From positions 1 through 33,930 of the forward strand of contig JALSHL010000010.1 of NCBI GenBank assembly GCA_026982255.1: DNA of 33,930 nt, given 5' to 3'. Of the stretch, positions 11,347 to 19,205 are shown in pieces (the stretch's first letter is position 1; the number at the start of each line of letters is the position of its first letter). Source of the DNA: Paracoccaceae bacterium (GTDB lineage: Bacteria; Pseudomonadota; Alphaproteobacteria; Rhodobacterales; Rhodobacteraceae). A model generated the notes under the pieces. That model made no database searches and was not told the origin of the DNA. It was given only the letters and a program-made list of their open reading frames with translations. The position numbers and the translations under genes were made by a program.

Positions 11347-12123
11347 TTATCGCCCCTCGTATTTCGGCGGACGTTTTTCCATGAAGGCCGTGACCCCCTC
11401 CAGAAAATCGCGGGATTTTCCGGCCTCACCCTGCAATTCCGCCTCGACCTGCAACTGCTGCTCCAGCGTATGGTCCAGTGAACCGCGCAGCGCCTGTTTG
11501 ATCAGGCGATAGGCCTTCGTCGGCCCCTTGGCCAGATGCTGCGCCCGCGCGTCGATCACGGCGGCGAAATCGTCATCCTCGACACATTCCCAGATCATGC
11601 CCCAGTCGTCGGCCTGCTGCGCCGAAATCCGGTCGGCAAACAGCGCCGCCCCCATCGCCTTGGCAATCCCCATCTGGCGCGGCAGCCAGTAGGTGCCCCC
11701 CGCATCCGGTATCAGGCCGATGCGGGCGAAGGCCTGCAGGAAAAACGCCGACTTCGCCGCGATCACCACATCCGCCGCCAGCGCGAGGTTCGCCCCCGCC
11801 CCCGCCGCCGCACCGTTCACGGCCGAGATCGTCGGGATCGGGCAATCGTAGATCGCCTTGAGCATCGGTTCGTATTCTTCCTTGAGGGTGCGCTCCAGAT
11901 CGATGTCGCCGGCATTCTTGCGATCGCCCAGATCCTGACCGGAACAGAAACCGCGCCCGGCACCGGTCAGCACCAGCACCCGCGCATCTTTTCCCGCCTG
12001 CCCGGCCGCATGGGTAATCTCGGCCCGCATCCGCGCATTCAGCCCGTTCATCACATCGGGGCGGTTCAGCGTGATACGCGCCACATCGTCGGCAACGGTA
12101 TAGAGAATGGTTTCGTAGTTCAT
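11347..12123 (-). CDS. Enoyl-CoA hydratase/isomerase, PaaG-like
   Basis: This 258-residue crotonase-fold enzyme is closest in pattern to PaaG, the 1,2-epoxyphenylacetyl-CoA isomerase of phenylacetate breakdown. It has GAGRGFCSGQDLGDR (54-68) and NGAAAGAGANLALAAD (103-118) forming the oxyanion hole, and ARIGLIPDAGGTYWLPR with the PaaG-type catalytic Asp140. The Glu usual in true hydratases is absent at the first acid position, also as in PaaG. AGGAGG lies 8 bases before the ATG. No other paa gene is nearby, so it may act on another acyl-CoA. A palindrome at 12158-12169 lies just upstream. Confidence 0.88.
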   Translation of the reverse strand: MNYETILYTVADDVARITLNRPDVMNGLNARMRAEITHAAGQAGKDARVLVLTGAGRGFCSGQDLGDRKNAGDIDLERTLKEEYEPMLKAIYDCPIPTISAVNGAAAGAGANLALAADVVIAAKSAFFLQAFARIGLIPDAGGTYWLPRQMGIAKAMGAALFADRISAQQADDWGMIWECVEDDDFAAVIDARAQHLAKGPTKAYRLIKQALRGSLDHTLEQQLQVEAELQGEAGKSRDFLEGVTAFMEKRPPKYEGR

Positions 12124-12157
12124 GGGTCAGCCTCCTGATTCACAGGGAGCATAAACC

Positions 12158-12169
12158 GACCGCGCGGTC
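12158..12169 (-). promoter_or_regulatory. Palindromic operator-like site upstream of the PaaG-like gene
   Basis: GACCGCGCGGTC is a perfect 12-base palindrome 34 bases upstream of the PaaG-like start, in the 66-base gap after ccmH. Read on the minus strand with its flanks it is TTGACCGCGCGGTCGGTTT, similar in form to GACCG/CGGTC sites bound by TetR-family acyl-CoA regulators. The regulator assignment is inferred. Confidence 0.45.
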
Positions 12170-12189
12170 AATCAAACCCCGACGTGGCG

Positions 12190-12639
12190 TCAGTCCCCGA
12201 TCAGGCTGGCCAGCCGGTCGCGTTCCTCGTCGCTTAGTCCGTCATCCGGTTTTTCCGCCCTGCTTCGTCGCCGGATAAAACCGATCACACCGGCTCCGCC
12301 GATCAGGAACAGGATGGGGCCGGTAAACCACAGGATCGCATTGCGCAGGCTGAACTTGGGTTTCAGCAGGATAAACTCGCCATAGCGGTCAACGACGTAA
12401 TCCTCGACCTCCTGATCCGTATCGCCTGCCACCAGACGCTCGCGCACCAGCAAACGCAAATCGCGCGCAAGATCCGCGTTGGAATCGTCGATATTCTCGT
12501 TCTGGCAAACAAGACACCGAAGCCCCTTGGAAATCTCGCGGGCGCGCTCCTCCATAACCGGATCGTCCAGAATTTCGTCCGGCTCGACAGCAAACGCCGG
12601 CACGGCAAGCACAAGGAGCAGAAGCAGAAATCTCAGCAT
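12190..12639 (-). CDS. ccmH: Cytochrome c-type biogenesis protein CcmH (CycL)
   Basis: CcmH keeps the CXXCH cysteines of apocytochrome c reduced so that CcmF can attach heme. The 149-residue protein has a signal sequence (LRFLLLLLVLAVPAFA), the redox motif LRCLVCQNENIDDS (Cys42, Cys45) facing the periplasm, and one transmembrane helix near residues 103-125 followed by a basic cytoplasmic tail. I use the ATG at 12639, only 4 bases after the ccmF stop; a longer frame would run back into ccmF coding sequence. It is the short form, without the TPR (CcmI) domain. Confidence 0.94.
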   Translation of the reverse strand: MLRFLLLLLVLAVPAFAVEPDEILDDPVMEERAREISKGLRCLVCQNENIDDSNADLARDLRLLVRERLVAGDTDQEVEDYVVDRYGEFILLKPKFSLRNAILWFTGPILFLIGGAGVIGFIRRRSRAEKPDDGLSDEERDRLASLIGD

Positions 12640-12643
12640 ATCC

Positions 12644-14632
12644 CTACTCCGCCGGCACGGCTTCGACCGGTTTTCCTGCCGGTTTGTTGGCCGGTGCCGC
12701 AACACGATACCGCCGGTCCGACAGGCTCAGCAAACCACCGACGGCCATCACCAGCAGGCCGATCCACAGCCATGCGGTAAACGGCTTGATATAGCTGCGC
12801 ACGGCCCAGCTGCCGTCATCCTGTTTGTCACCGACCACGATGTAGAGGTCACGCAGCAGATTCTGCTGGATGCCGGCCTCGGTCGTCGGCATGCCCTCGA
12901 CCGGATATACCCGTTTTTCCGGCGACAGGCTGGCCACCAGTTTACCGTCCTCGAAAACGCTGAAATGCCCCCGCTGCGCGATATAGTTCGGCCCCTGGAC
13001 GGTTTCGACCCCGTCGAACAGCACCTCGTATTTCCCGAGGGGATAACGTTCGCCGGGATTGACCGTGCGGATATCCTCGGTTTCCAGTGCTGTCAGAACC
13101 GTGATTGCAAAGATCACGATCCCCAGACCGAAATGCGATACCATCTTCCCCCATTCGGAACGGGGGAAATTGCGGAAACGGCGCAGGCTCTCGCCAAGCG
13201 ACGCCCGCCCGAGCTTCGCCCGATAGGAAATATCGACAACTGCCCCGGCCGCGACCCAGAAGGCCAGCGCCAGACCGATGGGGGCCAGCATGCCCTCGCC
13301 GGTTTGCAGCGTCCACACCAGCGCCAGCAATACCACGGTCAGAATGACGACCCCTTGCAAGGGTTTCATGGTTTTTTTCAGCTTGCCCCGTTTCCACGGC
13401 ACCATCGAGCCGATCGGCAGCAGAATCGCCAGCAACACCATAAAGGGTGTGAAAGCCATGTCGAAGAACGGCGCGCCGACCGAAACCTTGGCGCCGGTAA
13501 AGGCCTCGGCGATCAACGGCCAGATTGTGCCCACAAAGACAACCGCGGCCGAGACCGCCAGCAACAGATTGTTCAGCACCAGCGCGCTTTCGCGACTGAC
13601 GACCCCGAACACCGCACTCGTTTTCAGCGTCGAGGCCCGAATCGCGAACAACGTCAGCGCCCCGCCGATAGTGATCAGGATAATTCCGAACACGAACATC
13701 CCGCGGGTCGGGTCGGTTGCAAAAGCATGCACCGAGGTCAGAACGCCGGACCGCACAATGAACGTCCCGATCAGGCTGAAGGAAAACGCCAGGATCGCCA
13801 GCAGGATGGTCCAGCTTTTGAGCGCGTTGCGTTTTTCGACCACAATCGCCGAATGCAACAGCGCCGTTGCCACCAGCCACGGCATGAAGCTGGAGTTTTC
13901 AACCGGATCCCAGAACCACCAGCCACCCCAGCCAAGCTCGTAGTAGGCCCACCAGCTGCCCAGACCGATTCCGATGGTCAGGAAAACCCAGGCGGCCAGC
14001 GTCCACGGACGCACCCAGCGGGCCCAGGCCGCGTCGACCTTGCCTTCCAGCAAGGCGGCAATGGCGAAGCTGAACGAAACCGAAAGCCCCACATAACCGA
14101 GGTAAAGGAACGGCGGATGGAACGCCAGGCCGAGATCCTGCAACAGCGGGTTCAACCCTTCACCGTCAATCGGCGGACGTGCCAGACGCAGGAACGGGTT
14201 GGAGGTGAACAGGATAAACGACAGGAACGAAACGCTGATCATTGCCTGAATGGACAACACGCGCGCCTTCAGGCTGGGCGGCAACCCCTTGCCGAACACA
14301 GCCACCATCGCCCCGAAAATCGCCAGAATGGTATTCCACATCAGCAGCGATCCCTCGTGATTCGCCCAGACACCGGTGATCTTGTAGATCATCGGCTTCG
14401 ACGAATGGGAATTGGCAGCAACGAGGCGAACCGAGAAGTCCGACGTGACAAACGCATACATCAACGCCGCGAAAGACAGCCCGACCAGCACCACCTGCAC
14501 CTGCGAGGCCGGCGTCCCGAACCGCATCCAGTCGGCCCAGCCCTTCTGTGCCCCGATCATGGGCACGATGGCCTGCAAAATCGCCACGCCGAAGGCCAGC
14601 ACGAGCGCGAAATGTCCGAGTTCAACAATCAT
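12644..14632 (-). CDS. ccmF: Cytochrome c heme lyase subunit CcmF (CycK)
   Basis: CcmF is the membrane subunit of the heme ligation complex that transfers heme from holo-CcmE to apocytochrome c. The 662-residue protein has about 15 hydrophobic helices and the tryptophan-rich heme-handling motif WGGWWFWDPVEN (235-246), flanked by conserved histidines in AFHPPFLYLGY (His172) and ATALLHS (His260). A long periplasmic domain near residues 470-600 precedes the last helix. AGGGGA lies 8 bases before the ATG. The gene is co-directional with ccmE but separated from it by the endolysin and holin genes; a good promoter at 14661-14689 can supply separate transcription. Confidence 0.96.
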   Translation of the reverse strand: MIVELGHFALVLAFGVAILQAIVPMIGAQKGWADWMRFGTPASQVQVVLVGLSFAALMYAFVTSDFSVRLVAANSHSSKPMIYKITGVWANHEGSLLMWNTILAIFGAMVAVFGKGLPPSLKARVLSIQAMISVSFLSFILFTSNPFLRLARPPIDGEGLNPLLQDLGLAFHPPFLYLGYVGLSVSFSFAIAALLEGKVDAAWARWVRPWTLAAWVFLTIGIGLGSWWAYYELGWGGWWFWDPVENSSFMPWLVATALLHSAIVVEKRNALKSWTILLAILAFSFSLIGTFIVRSGVLTSVHAFATDPTRGMFVFGIILITIGGALTLFAIRASTLKTSAVFGVVSRESALVLNNLLLAVSAAVVFVGTIWPLIAEAFTGAKVSVGAPFFDMAFTPFMVLLAILLPIGSMVPWKRGKLKKTMKPLQGVVILTVVLLALVWTLQTGEGMLAPIGLALAFWVAAGAVVDISYRAKLGRASLGESLRRFRNFPRSEWGKMVSHFGLGIVIFAITVLTALETEDIRTVNPGERYPLGKYEVLFDGVETVQGPNYIAQRGHFSVFEDGKLVASLSPEKRVYPVEGMPTTEAGIQQNLLRDLYIVVGDKQDDGSWAVRSYIKPFTAWLWIGLLVMAVGGLLSLSDRRYRVAAPANKPAGKPVEAVPAE

Positions 14633-14660
14633 GTTACGAATCCCCTGTTATTCGACGGCG

Positions 14661-14689
14661 ATCATACGCAGGGCCAAACCCATATTCAA
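14661..14689 (-). promoter_or_regulatory. Predicted sigma-70-type promoter of ccmF-ccmH
   Basis: On the minus strand TTGAAT (14689-14684), a 17-base spacer and TATGAT (14666-14661) match the consensus at 4/6 and 5/6 positions with ideal spacing. The start would fall near 14654, giving a 22-base leader with the ccmF ribosome binding site. Confidence 0.6.
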
Positions 14690-14717
14690 ATTGCATTTAC
14701 GTGATCGGCGCATTTGC

Positions 14718-14742
14718 CGCCCCTGCAGAATTCAGCGGGGCG
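14718..14742 (-). other. Hairpin after the holin gene (weak terminator or processing site)
   Basis: CGCCCC and GGGGCG pair across an AATTC-containing loop, with two more pairs possible beyond a bulge. It starts 8 bases after the holin stop. There is no T-run on the minus strand after it, so it is not a classical terminator. Confidence 0.4.
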
Positions 14743-14750
14743 ACACACTG

Positions 14751-15266
14751 CTATTTTCTCATCCGCAGCGCGCGCCATTCCTCAAGCGCCGGATTTCCGT
14801 CAGCACGGAGCGGCGCTTCCCCCGCATTTTTCCCGGACAGGACCGTCGCCGGAAGCACAGGCGCGGCGCGACCTTCGCGGGCATAGTGCATTTCCCGTGC
14901 GCCGAAATAGAACGACACAACAGCCCCCAACAACCACCAGAGCGGCTCCGGCACATGCGCCAGCCCCTGCATCCGGCCGGCAAAGGCTTGCGGGTCAATC
15001 ATGGCAAAGACAAACAACCCCACCGTTCCCAATGCCATCACCGGTCGGGGCAAACGGTTCAATCCGTTGATCAGACTGTCGAACCACCCGCTTCCGGCCC
15101 GCCCGAATTCCGCGCTGTATTGCGCCAGAGAAGCCATCGACTGCGCCCGTGCGGCCAGTTCCGCCTTGGTTTTGTTGACGGTAAACACCTCGGCCACCCC
15201 CTCGACCGCGCCCCCCACATCGCGCGCCGCCGATCCGATGCCGAATATCCGTTCGATCACCCCCAT
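14751..15266 (-). CDS. GTA-type holin (3-TM holin family)
   Basis: The 171-residue protein fits the holin family found beside gene-transfer-agent endolysins in Rhodobacterales (GTA_holin_3TM). Holins permeabilise the inner membrane so that the endolysin reaches the wall. Visible features are an N-terminal amphipathic stretch GIGSAARDVGGAVEGVAEVF, then two clear membrane helices (about 72-92, PVMALGTVGLFVFAMID, and 105-125, PLWWLLGAVVSFYFGARE) and a charged tail with LEEWRALRMRK. GGAGG lies 8 bases before the ATG, inside the endolysin gene; the two overlap by 10 bases. Family membership is from pattern recognition; GTA role follows from the pairing with the GH108 endolysin. Confidence 0.82.
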   Translation of the reverse strand: MGVIERIFGIGSAARDVGGAVEGVAEVFTVNKTKAELAARAQSMASLAQYSAEFGRAGSGWFDSLINGLNRLPRPVMALGTVGLFVFAMIDPQAFAGRMQGLAHVPEPLWWLLGAVVSFYFGAREMHYAREGRAAPVLPATVLSGKNAGEAPLRADGNPALEEWRALRMRK

Positions 15267-15868
15267 GCCGCAACCCTCCGCGCATGTTCTGCATCGCTCA
15301 GGTGAAAACGGGCCGAGATGAACTCCTCCGCCCGCGCAATCCAGCCCCCCTTGCCTCCGTCACGCCGCCGCGCGTATTTGCGCGAGGACGGCCGGCGGTC
15401 CGCCAGCCGGTAGTAGTAATTCCTCCGCTCGATCCCGTATGCATCCGCCAGATGCTCCGGCGCCACCCCGAGCGCCGCTTCCGCTGCACCGAAAGTCTGC
15501 GGCCCCAGCACGCCGTCCACCGCCACCGGAAACCCGAATTCCCCGAGCAACCGTTGCAAAATCGTGACCGCCGCGCTTCCGGCGTTCACATACATATCGA
15601 AAACCGTTGCCTGCAAAGCCTCGGGCAGCCGGTCGATTCCGGGCTTGTGAAAATACTCCTTTTTATAGATTTCCACCGCTTGCGCCCGTGTCAGGGCCCG
15701 CACATCGGCCACATCAACCGCACCGTTTTCGTCCAGATCAAGCCCCAGGCGCCGCATGGTGCCGAGCGTCACCCCGAAATTCGTTGCCCCGCCCGGATCC
15801 TCGGGGTCATTCACAAATCCCCCCTCGCGCCGCAAAATACCGACCACGATGTCATCAACAGATGCCAT
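15257..15868 (-). CDS. GTA-type endolysin, glycoside hydrolase family 108 with peptidoglycan-binding domain
   Basis: The 203-residue enzyme would cut peptidoglycan glycan strands to release particles by lysis. It has the GH108 active-site motif EGGFVNDPEDPGGATNFGVT with catalytic Glu15, the conserved VFDMYVNAGSAAVTILQRLL (89-108) and a C-terminal PG_binding_3-type region (VDGVLGPQTFGAAEAAL, 118-134, then RRNYYYRLA). There is no signal peptide, so it needs the downstream holin. Residues 44-55 (DLDENGAVDVAD) look like a calcium-binding EF-hand/dockerin-type loop. In Rhodobacter capsulatus a similar endolysin/holin pair lies away from the main GTA cluster and depends on CtrA. The ribosome binding site AGGAG lies within a strong hairpin. 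A prophage remnant is the alternative, but no other phage gene is present. Confidence 0.87.
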   Translation of the reverse strand: MASVDDIVVGILRREGGFVNDPEDPGGATNFGVTLGTMRRLGLDLDENGAVDVADVRALTRAQAVEIYKKEYFHKPGIDRLPEALQATVFDMYVNAGSAAVTILQRLLGEFGFPVAVDGVLGPQTFGAAEAALGVAPEHLADAYGIERRNYYYRLADRRPSSRKYARRRDGGKGGWIARAEEFISARFHLSDAEHARRVAAWG

Positions 15869-15915
15869 AGCGTATTCTCCTGTGATTTCGTCATAAAATA
15901 CAGGAAGAATACGCT
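15869..15915 (-). promoter_or_regulatory. Long hairpin masking the endolysin ribosome binding site
   Basis: Arms at 15869-15883 and 15900-15915 are reverse complements over 15 pairs with one bulged base, around a 16-base loop (15884-15899). In the transcript the 3' arm holds ACAGGAGAAUACGCU directly before the AUG, so the ribosome binding site and all spacer bases would be paired. The structure is read from sequence; the control function is inferred. Confidence 0.75.
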
Positions 15916-15937
15916 ACAATTCCTAAAATTCGATTAA
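15895..15937 (-). promoter_or_regulatory. Candidate CtrA-dependent promoter of the lysis genes
   Basis: TTAA-N7-TTAG on the minus strand (15937-15923) differs by one base from the CtrA consensus TTAA-N7-TTAA. A possible -10 element TATTTT lies at 15900-15895, placing the CtrA site around the -35 position as in activated CtrA promoters. The predicted start near 15888 lies in the loop of the hairpin at 15869-15915. Confidence 0.5.
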
Positions 15938-15943
15938 AACCGG

Positions 15944-16399
15944 TCAGCTTTCCGGTGCGGCATTCGGATCCACATATATGCCCTGTTCCTTGAGGGCGTC
16001 CACGACCTCTTTCGGCATATAATCCTCGTCATGCTTGGCCAGAACCTCGCTGGCGACGAATACCCCGTTCTCCAGCTTGCCGGTGGCTACCATGCCCTGC
16101 CCCTCGCCGAACAGATCCGGCAGGATACCCTTGAAGGTCACGGGAATGGTTTCATTGCCATCGGTCACACTGAAACGGACCGTCTCGGATTCCCCGCGCA
16201 CGACCGAGCCCTCTTCGACCAGACCGCCAATACGGAACCTCTCCCTCGGGGAAGGCGGATCCTCGACGACCTGCGTCGGCGAACGGAAAAACTCGATCCC
16301 GTCTTTCATTGCATAGCCGATAATTACGCTGGCCGAGACCAGTAGCACCAGCCCGATAAGAACGAGCCGTATACGCCGTTTTTTCTTGAGTCCTGCCAT
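15944..16399 (-). CDS. ccmE: Cytochrome c maturation heme chaperone CcmE
   Basis: CcmE binds heme covalently in the periplasm and hands it to CcmF/CcmH. The 151-residue protein has a basic N-terminus and single membrane anchor (about 10-30, IRLVLIGLVLLVSASVIIGYA), a beta-barrel domain (RIGGLVEEGSV, VTFKGILPDLFGEGQG) and the heme-attachment motif VLAKHDEDYMP with His123 and Tyr127. AGGAGG lies about 7 bases before the ATG. It lies 23 bases downstream of yihY and is followed, after 75 bases, by the GTA-type endolysin rather than ccmF. Confidence 0.96.
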   Translation of the reverse strand: MAGLKKKRRIRLVLIGLVLLVSASVIIGYAMKDGIEFFRSPTQVVEDPPSPRERFRIGGLVEEGSVVRGESETVRFSVTDGNETIPVTFKGILPDLFGEGQGMVATGKLENGVFVASEVLAKHDEDYMPKEVVDALKEQGIYVDPNAAPES

Positions 16400-16422
16400 G
16401 GGTCCCCTCCTGTTAGCCCGCT

Positions 16423-17286
16423 TTATATAGGCTTTATATCCGCATTGTTAAGGGGCCGAAGCGCCGCACGTCGCGAAATAAGTTCCGCATTCAGCTCCGC
16501 CCCGAAAATCACCGCCACACCGGACAGATAGAAAAACACCAGCGTGATAATCACCCCCGCCAGTGTGCCATAGGTAATCGCATAGGTCGGTGTCAGCGTC
16601 AGGTAATAGGAAAACACCATCGCCCCCGCAACCCAGCTCGTTACCGTCACCAGCACCCCGGGCCAGAGCCGCAGCCCCTTCATCCGGTGGCTCGGCAAAA
16701 ACCGGTGCATGAGCAGCAGGAACAGCACAAACACCAGAACTCCCAGAACGAAGCTCACCGCCACCGCGGCGCCGCTCACCCGGATATGGGACCAGTTTTC
16801 CGCAATCCGCAGCAAAATCGGCGCGAAAATGATCGAAACACCCAAAACCGCCGCAACCACCGCCCCCAGAAACACAAAGGCAATCGCCCGCAGTCGCCGC
16901 GCGATATAGTGCCGCTTGCCTTCGCCGCCATAAGCACGGTCAAACGCCACCCGGAATGCCTCGAAGGCCGAGGACGCCAGCCAGATCGCCCCTATGATCG
17001 AGACAGTCAGATACCGGCCGCCGCGTTCCCGCATCACCTCGCGCAGCACAGGCTCCAAAGTTTCGGCAATGTTTTCAGGTGCATAGCGAAACAACGCCTC
17101 GATCGCCTCGCCGCCATATTGCCGCCCCAGCACCAGACCGGTCAGCGAAGTGGCAAAAATCAGGAAGGGAAAAACCGACAGCAACCCCGAAAAGGCGATA
17201 TAGCCTGCCATGGCAATGCCGTCGTCCGCGACAAACCGGCGATAGCTGGCCAGAAGAACCGAAAATATCGCCCGAAGCCGGTTCAC
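16423..17286 (-). CDS. YihY/BrkB family inner-membrane protein
   Basis: The 287-residue protein has about six membrane helices and the hallmarks of the YihY/BrkB (UPF0761) family: [28 protein letters not shown] near the N-terminus, [15 protein letters not shown] in a cytoplasmic loop, [20 protein letters not shown], and the terminal [31 protein letters not shown]. It was once called ribonuclease BN in error; the true function is unknown. The GTG start overlaps the argC stop (GTGA), so translation is probably coupled to argC. Confidence 0.9.
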   Translation of the reverse strand: MNRLRAIFSVLLASYRRFVADDGIAMAGYIAFSGLLSVFPFLIFATSLTGLVLGRQYGGEAIEALFRYAPENIAETLEPVLREVMRERGGRYLTVSIIGAIWLASSAFEAFRVAFDRAYGGEGKRHYIARRLRAIAFVFLGAVVAAVLGVSIIFAPILLRIAENWSHIRVSGAAVAVSFVLGVLVFVLFLLLMHRFLPSHRMKGLRLWPGVLVTVTSWVAGAMVFSYYLTLTPTYAITYGTLAGVIITLVFFYLSGVAVIFGAELNAELISRRAALRPLNNADIKPI

Positions 17287-18314
17287 GGAAACAGCGGTGC
17301 CTGCTCCAGCCCCGTGGTTTCGGGCAGCCCGAGCATCAGGTTGGCGTTCTGGATCGCCTGACCGGAGGAGCCTTTGGTCAGGTTGTCGAGCGCCGCAAAC
17401 ACCCTGACATGCCCGTCCACACGGTCCGCCACCACGCCGATATGGCAGAAATTCGAGCCGCGCACATGCCGCGTCGCCGGTGCCTCGCCCATGGGCAGAA
17501 CCACAATAAATGGTTCGTTTTCATATGCTTGCGCAAGGGCCGCATGGATTTCATCCGCATCCCCCTTCACATGCACCGTCGCCAGAATACCGCGGTTGGC
17601 CGGCATTAAATGGGGGGTAAAGATTACCCTGACCTCCTGCCCCGCATCCTTGGAAAACTCCTGATCGAACTCGGCGGTATGGCGATGCACCGGCAGACCG
17701 TAGGGATGCGTGCCCTCGGATACCTCGGAATGCAACATCGCCTCTTTTGCCGCGCGTCCGGCGCCGGAAACACCGCAGAACATGTCGATAATGATGCCCT
17801 CGGGATCGATCACACCGGCCCGCAACAGGGGCCGCAAGGCAAACTGTCCCGTCGCCGCATTGCAACCGGTCCCCGCCACCAGCCGCGCGGATTTGATCTG
17901 CTCCCGATAGAACTCGGTCAGGCCATACACCGCCTCTTTCTGCATTTCCGGCGCGTAATGCGGATGCCCATACCATTTTTCGTATTCGGCAGGGTCCTCC
18001 AGCCGGAAATCCGCCGAAATATCGACGATTTTCAGGTTTTTCGGCAAATCCCTGACGATTTCCTGCGTCATGGCGTGCGGCAGGGCGCAAAACACCAGAT
18101 CGACGGCGGAAAAGTCCACATCCTCGATCCGGCACAGTTGCGGCAGCTCCAGATGGCGCAGATGCGGAAATACCTGCCCCATGCTCTGCCCCACCTTGCG
18201 GTCTGCGGTCAGGGCCACGACCTCCATATGCGGATGCAGGGCAATCAGACGCACCAGTTCCGCCCCCGTATAGCCCGAAGCCCCGAGAATGGCGATTTTA
18301 TGCGTCCTGGTCAT
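17283..18314 (-). CDS. argC: N-acetyl-gamma-glutamyl-phosphate reductase ArgC
   Basis: ArgC carries out the NADPH-dependent third step of arginine synthesis, reducing N-acetylglutamyl phosphate to the semialdehyde. The 343-residue protein has the nucleotide-binding [13 protein letters not shown] near the N-terminus, the catalytic cysteine in [17 protein letters not shown] (Cys151, the variant seen in Rhodobacterales rather than GCYPT), SGAGRAAKE and [12 protein letters not shown] with the active-site histidine, and [12 protein letters not shown]. The ATG at 18314 has GGAGAA about 5 bases before it; the in-frame TTG at 18365 lies next to the murI stop and is rejected. Confidence 0.95.
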   Translation of the reverse strand: MTRTHKIAILGASGYTGAELVRLIALHPHMEVVALTADRKVGQSMGQVFPHLRHLELPQLCRIEDVDFSAVDLVFCALPHAMTQEIVRDLPKNLKIVDISADFRLEDPAEYEKWYGHPHYAPEMQKEAVYGLTEFYREQIKSARLVAGTGCNAATGQFALRPLLRAGVIDPEGIIIDMFCGVSGAGRAAKEAMLHSEVSEGTHPYGLPVHRHTAEFDQEFSKDAGQEVRVIFTPHLMPANRGILATVHVKGDADEIHAALAQAYENEPFIVVLPMGEAPATRHVRGSNFCHIGVVADRVDGHVRVFAALDNLTKGSSGQAIQNANLMLGLPETTGLEQAPLFP

Positions 18315-18365
18315 GGTTTTCTCCGTTGTTTGCCCCGCTTTAGGCGAAATCGTCACGGCAATCAA

Positions 18366-19175
18366 TCAGGCAGCGGTAAAAGGCACCGGATGACCCAGAA
18401 ACAGCTCGGCGCGCCGCGATGTCTGGGCCGGATTGCCGCTGGTCAGATAGACCACATCGCCCGCCTGCGCAAACCGCGGATGTCGTTGCAGATAGTCCAC
18501 CAGACTGTCCGCCACGATCTCCGGTTGCGAGACCAGCCGCGTCCTGTTCGGCAAAGCAGCGCGGAACCGGTCCTCCATCAGCGGGTAATGTGTGCAGCCC
18601 AGAACGGCCGATTGCGGCTCCGGCAGGCGTTCCAGCAGGCTTGCCACATGTGCATCCACCAGCGCCTCGGCCCCGACCATATCGCCCGCCTCGATCGCAT
18701 CAACCAGCCCGACGCAGGCCTCGGCCACAACTTCCACGTCACGGGCGCGAAATTTCAGTTCGCGGGCAAAAGCCCCGCTTTCCACAGTCGCCGGCGTGGC
18801 AAAAAGCGCCACATTACGCAGCCCTGTATGGGTCGGCGGCGTGTTATCGCCCCAGTCGCGGCTGGTCAGTTCCTCGATCACCGGCACGAACACCCCCAGA
18901 ACGCGGCGGTCCCCCTGCAACCAGTCCACCTGCAAATCATGCAGCGCGACGGCCGAAGCGGTATTGCAGGCCAGCACCACCAGATCGCAACCGGCATCGA
19001 ACAGCCGTTGCACTCCTTTGCGGGTAATGTCATGGATTTCCGCCGCCGGTCGCCCGCCAATCGGCGCATTGGCGTTGTCGCCGAAATAGACGAAGGCCTG
19101 CTCCGGCAGCCTGTCACGAAATGCCTGCAAAACCGTCAGCCCGCCGAGGCCGCTGTCAAAAACCCCGATCGCCAT
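18366..19175 (-). CDS. murI: Glutamate racemase MurI
   Basis: MurI supplies D-glutamate for peptidoglycan. The 269-residue protein has DSGLGGLTVLQ (7-17), the first catalytic cysteine in LACNTAS (Cys70) and the second in LGCTHYPLM (Cys194), the standard two-base pair. The loop DNANAPIGGR (33-42) differs from the common D..R.PYG form, and an insert around 85-120 (WLQGDRR, SRDWGDNTPPTHTG) is longer than in many homologues. GAGAGG lies about 8 bases before the ATG. It lies between the acyltransferase gene (30 bases) and argC (51 bases) on the same strand. Confidence 0.94.
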   Translation of the reverse strand: MAIGVFDSGLGGLTVLQAFRDRLPEQAFVYFGDNANAPIGGRPAAEIHDITRKGVQRLFDAGCDLVVLACNTASAVALHDLQVDWLQGDRRVLGVFVPVIEELTSRDWGDNTPPTHTGLRNVALFATPATVESGAFARELKFRARDVEVVAEACVGLVDAIEAGDMVGAEALVDAHVASLLERLPEPQSAVLGCTHYPLMEDRFRAALPNRTRLVSQPEIVADSLVDYLQRHPRFAQAGDVVYLTSGNPAQTSRRAELFLGHPVPFTAA

Positions 19176-19205
19176 CCGTTTTGCCTCTCTGTCTTGGGCG
19201 CAGAC

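Noticed and set aside
7417-11481. Plus-strand open frame of 1354 codons across glnE and the aldolase
   Set aside because: It is antisense to several well-identified genes, has no family motif, and its Arg/Pro/His-rich composition is that of a frame shadow in G+C-rich coding DNA.
12479-14704. Plus-strand open frame of 741 codons across ccmF
   Set aside because: Antisense to ccmF, rich in Gln, Arg and His with no domain pattern; a shadow of the hydrophobic membrane protein.
14751-15868. Prophage at the endolysin/holin genes
   Set aside because: No integrase, terminase, capsid, tail or attachment repeats in the window, and the flanking genes are intact ccm genes.
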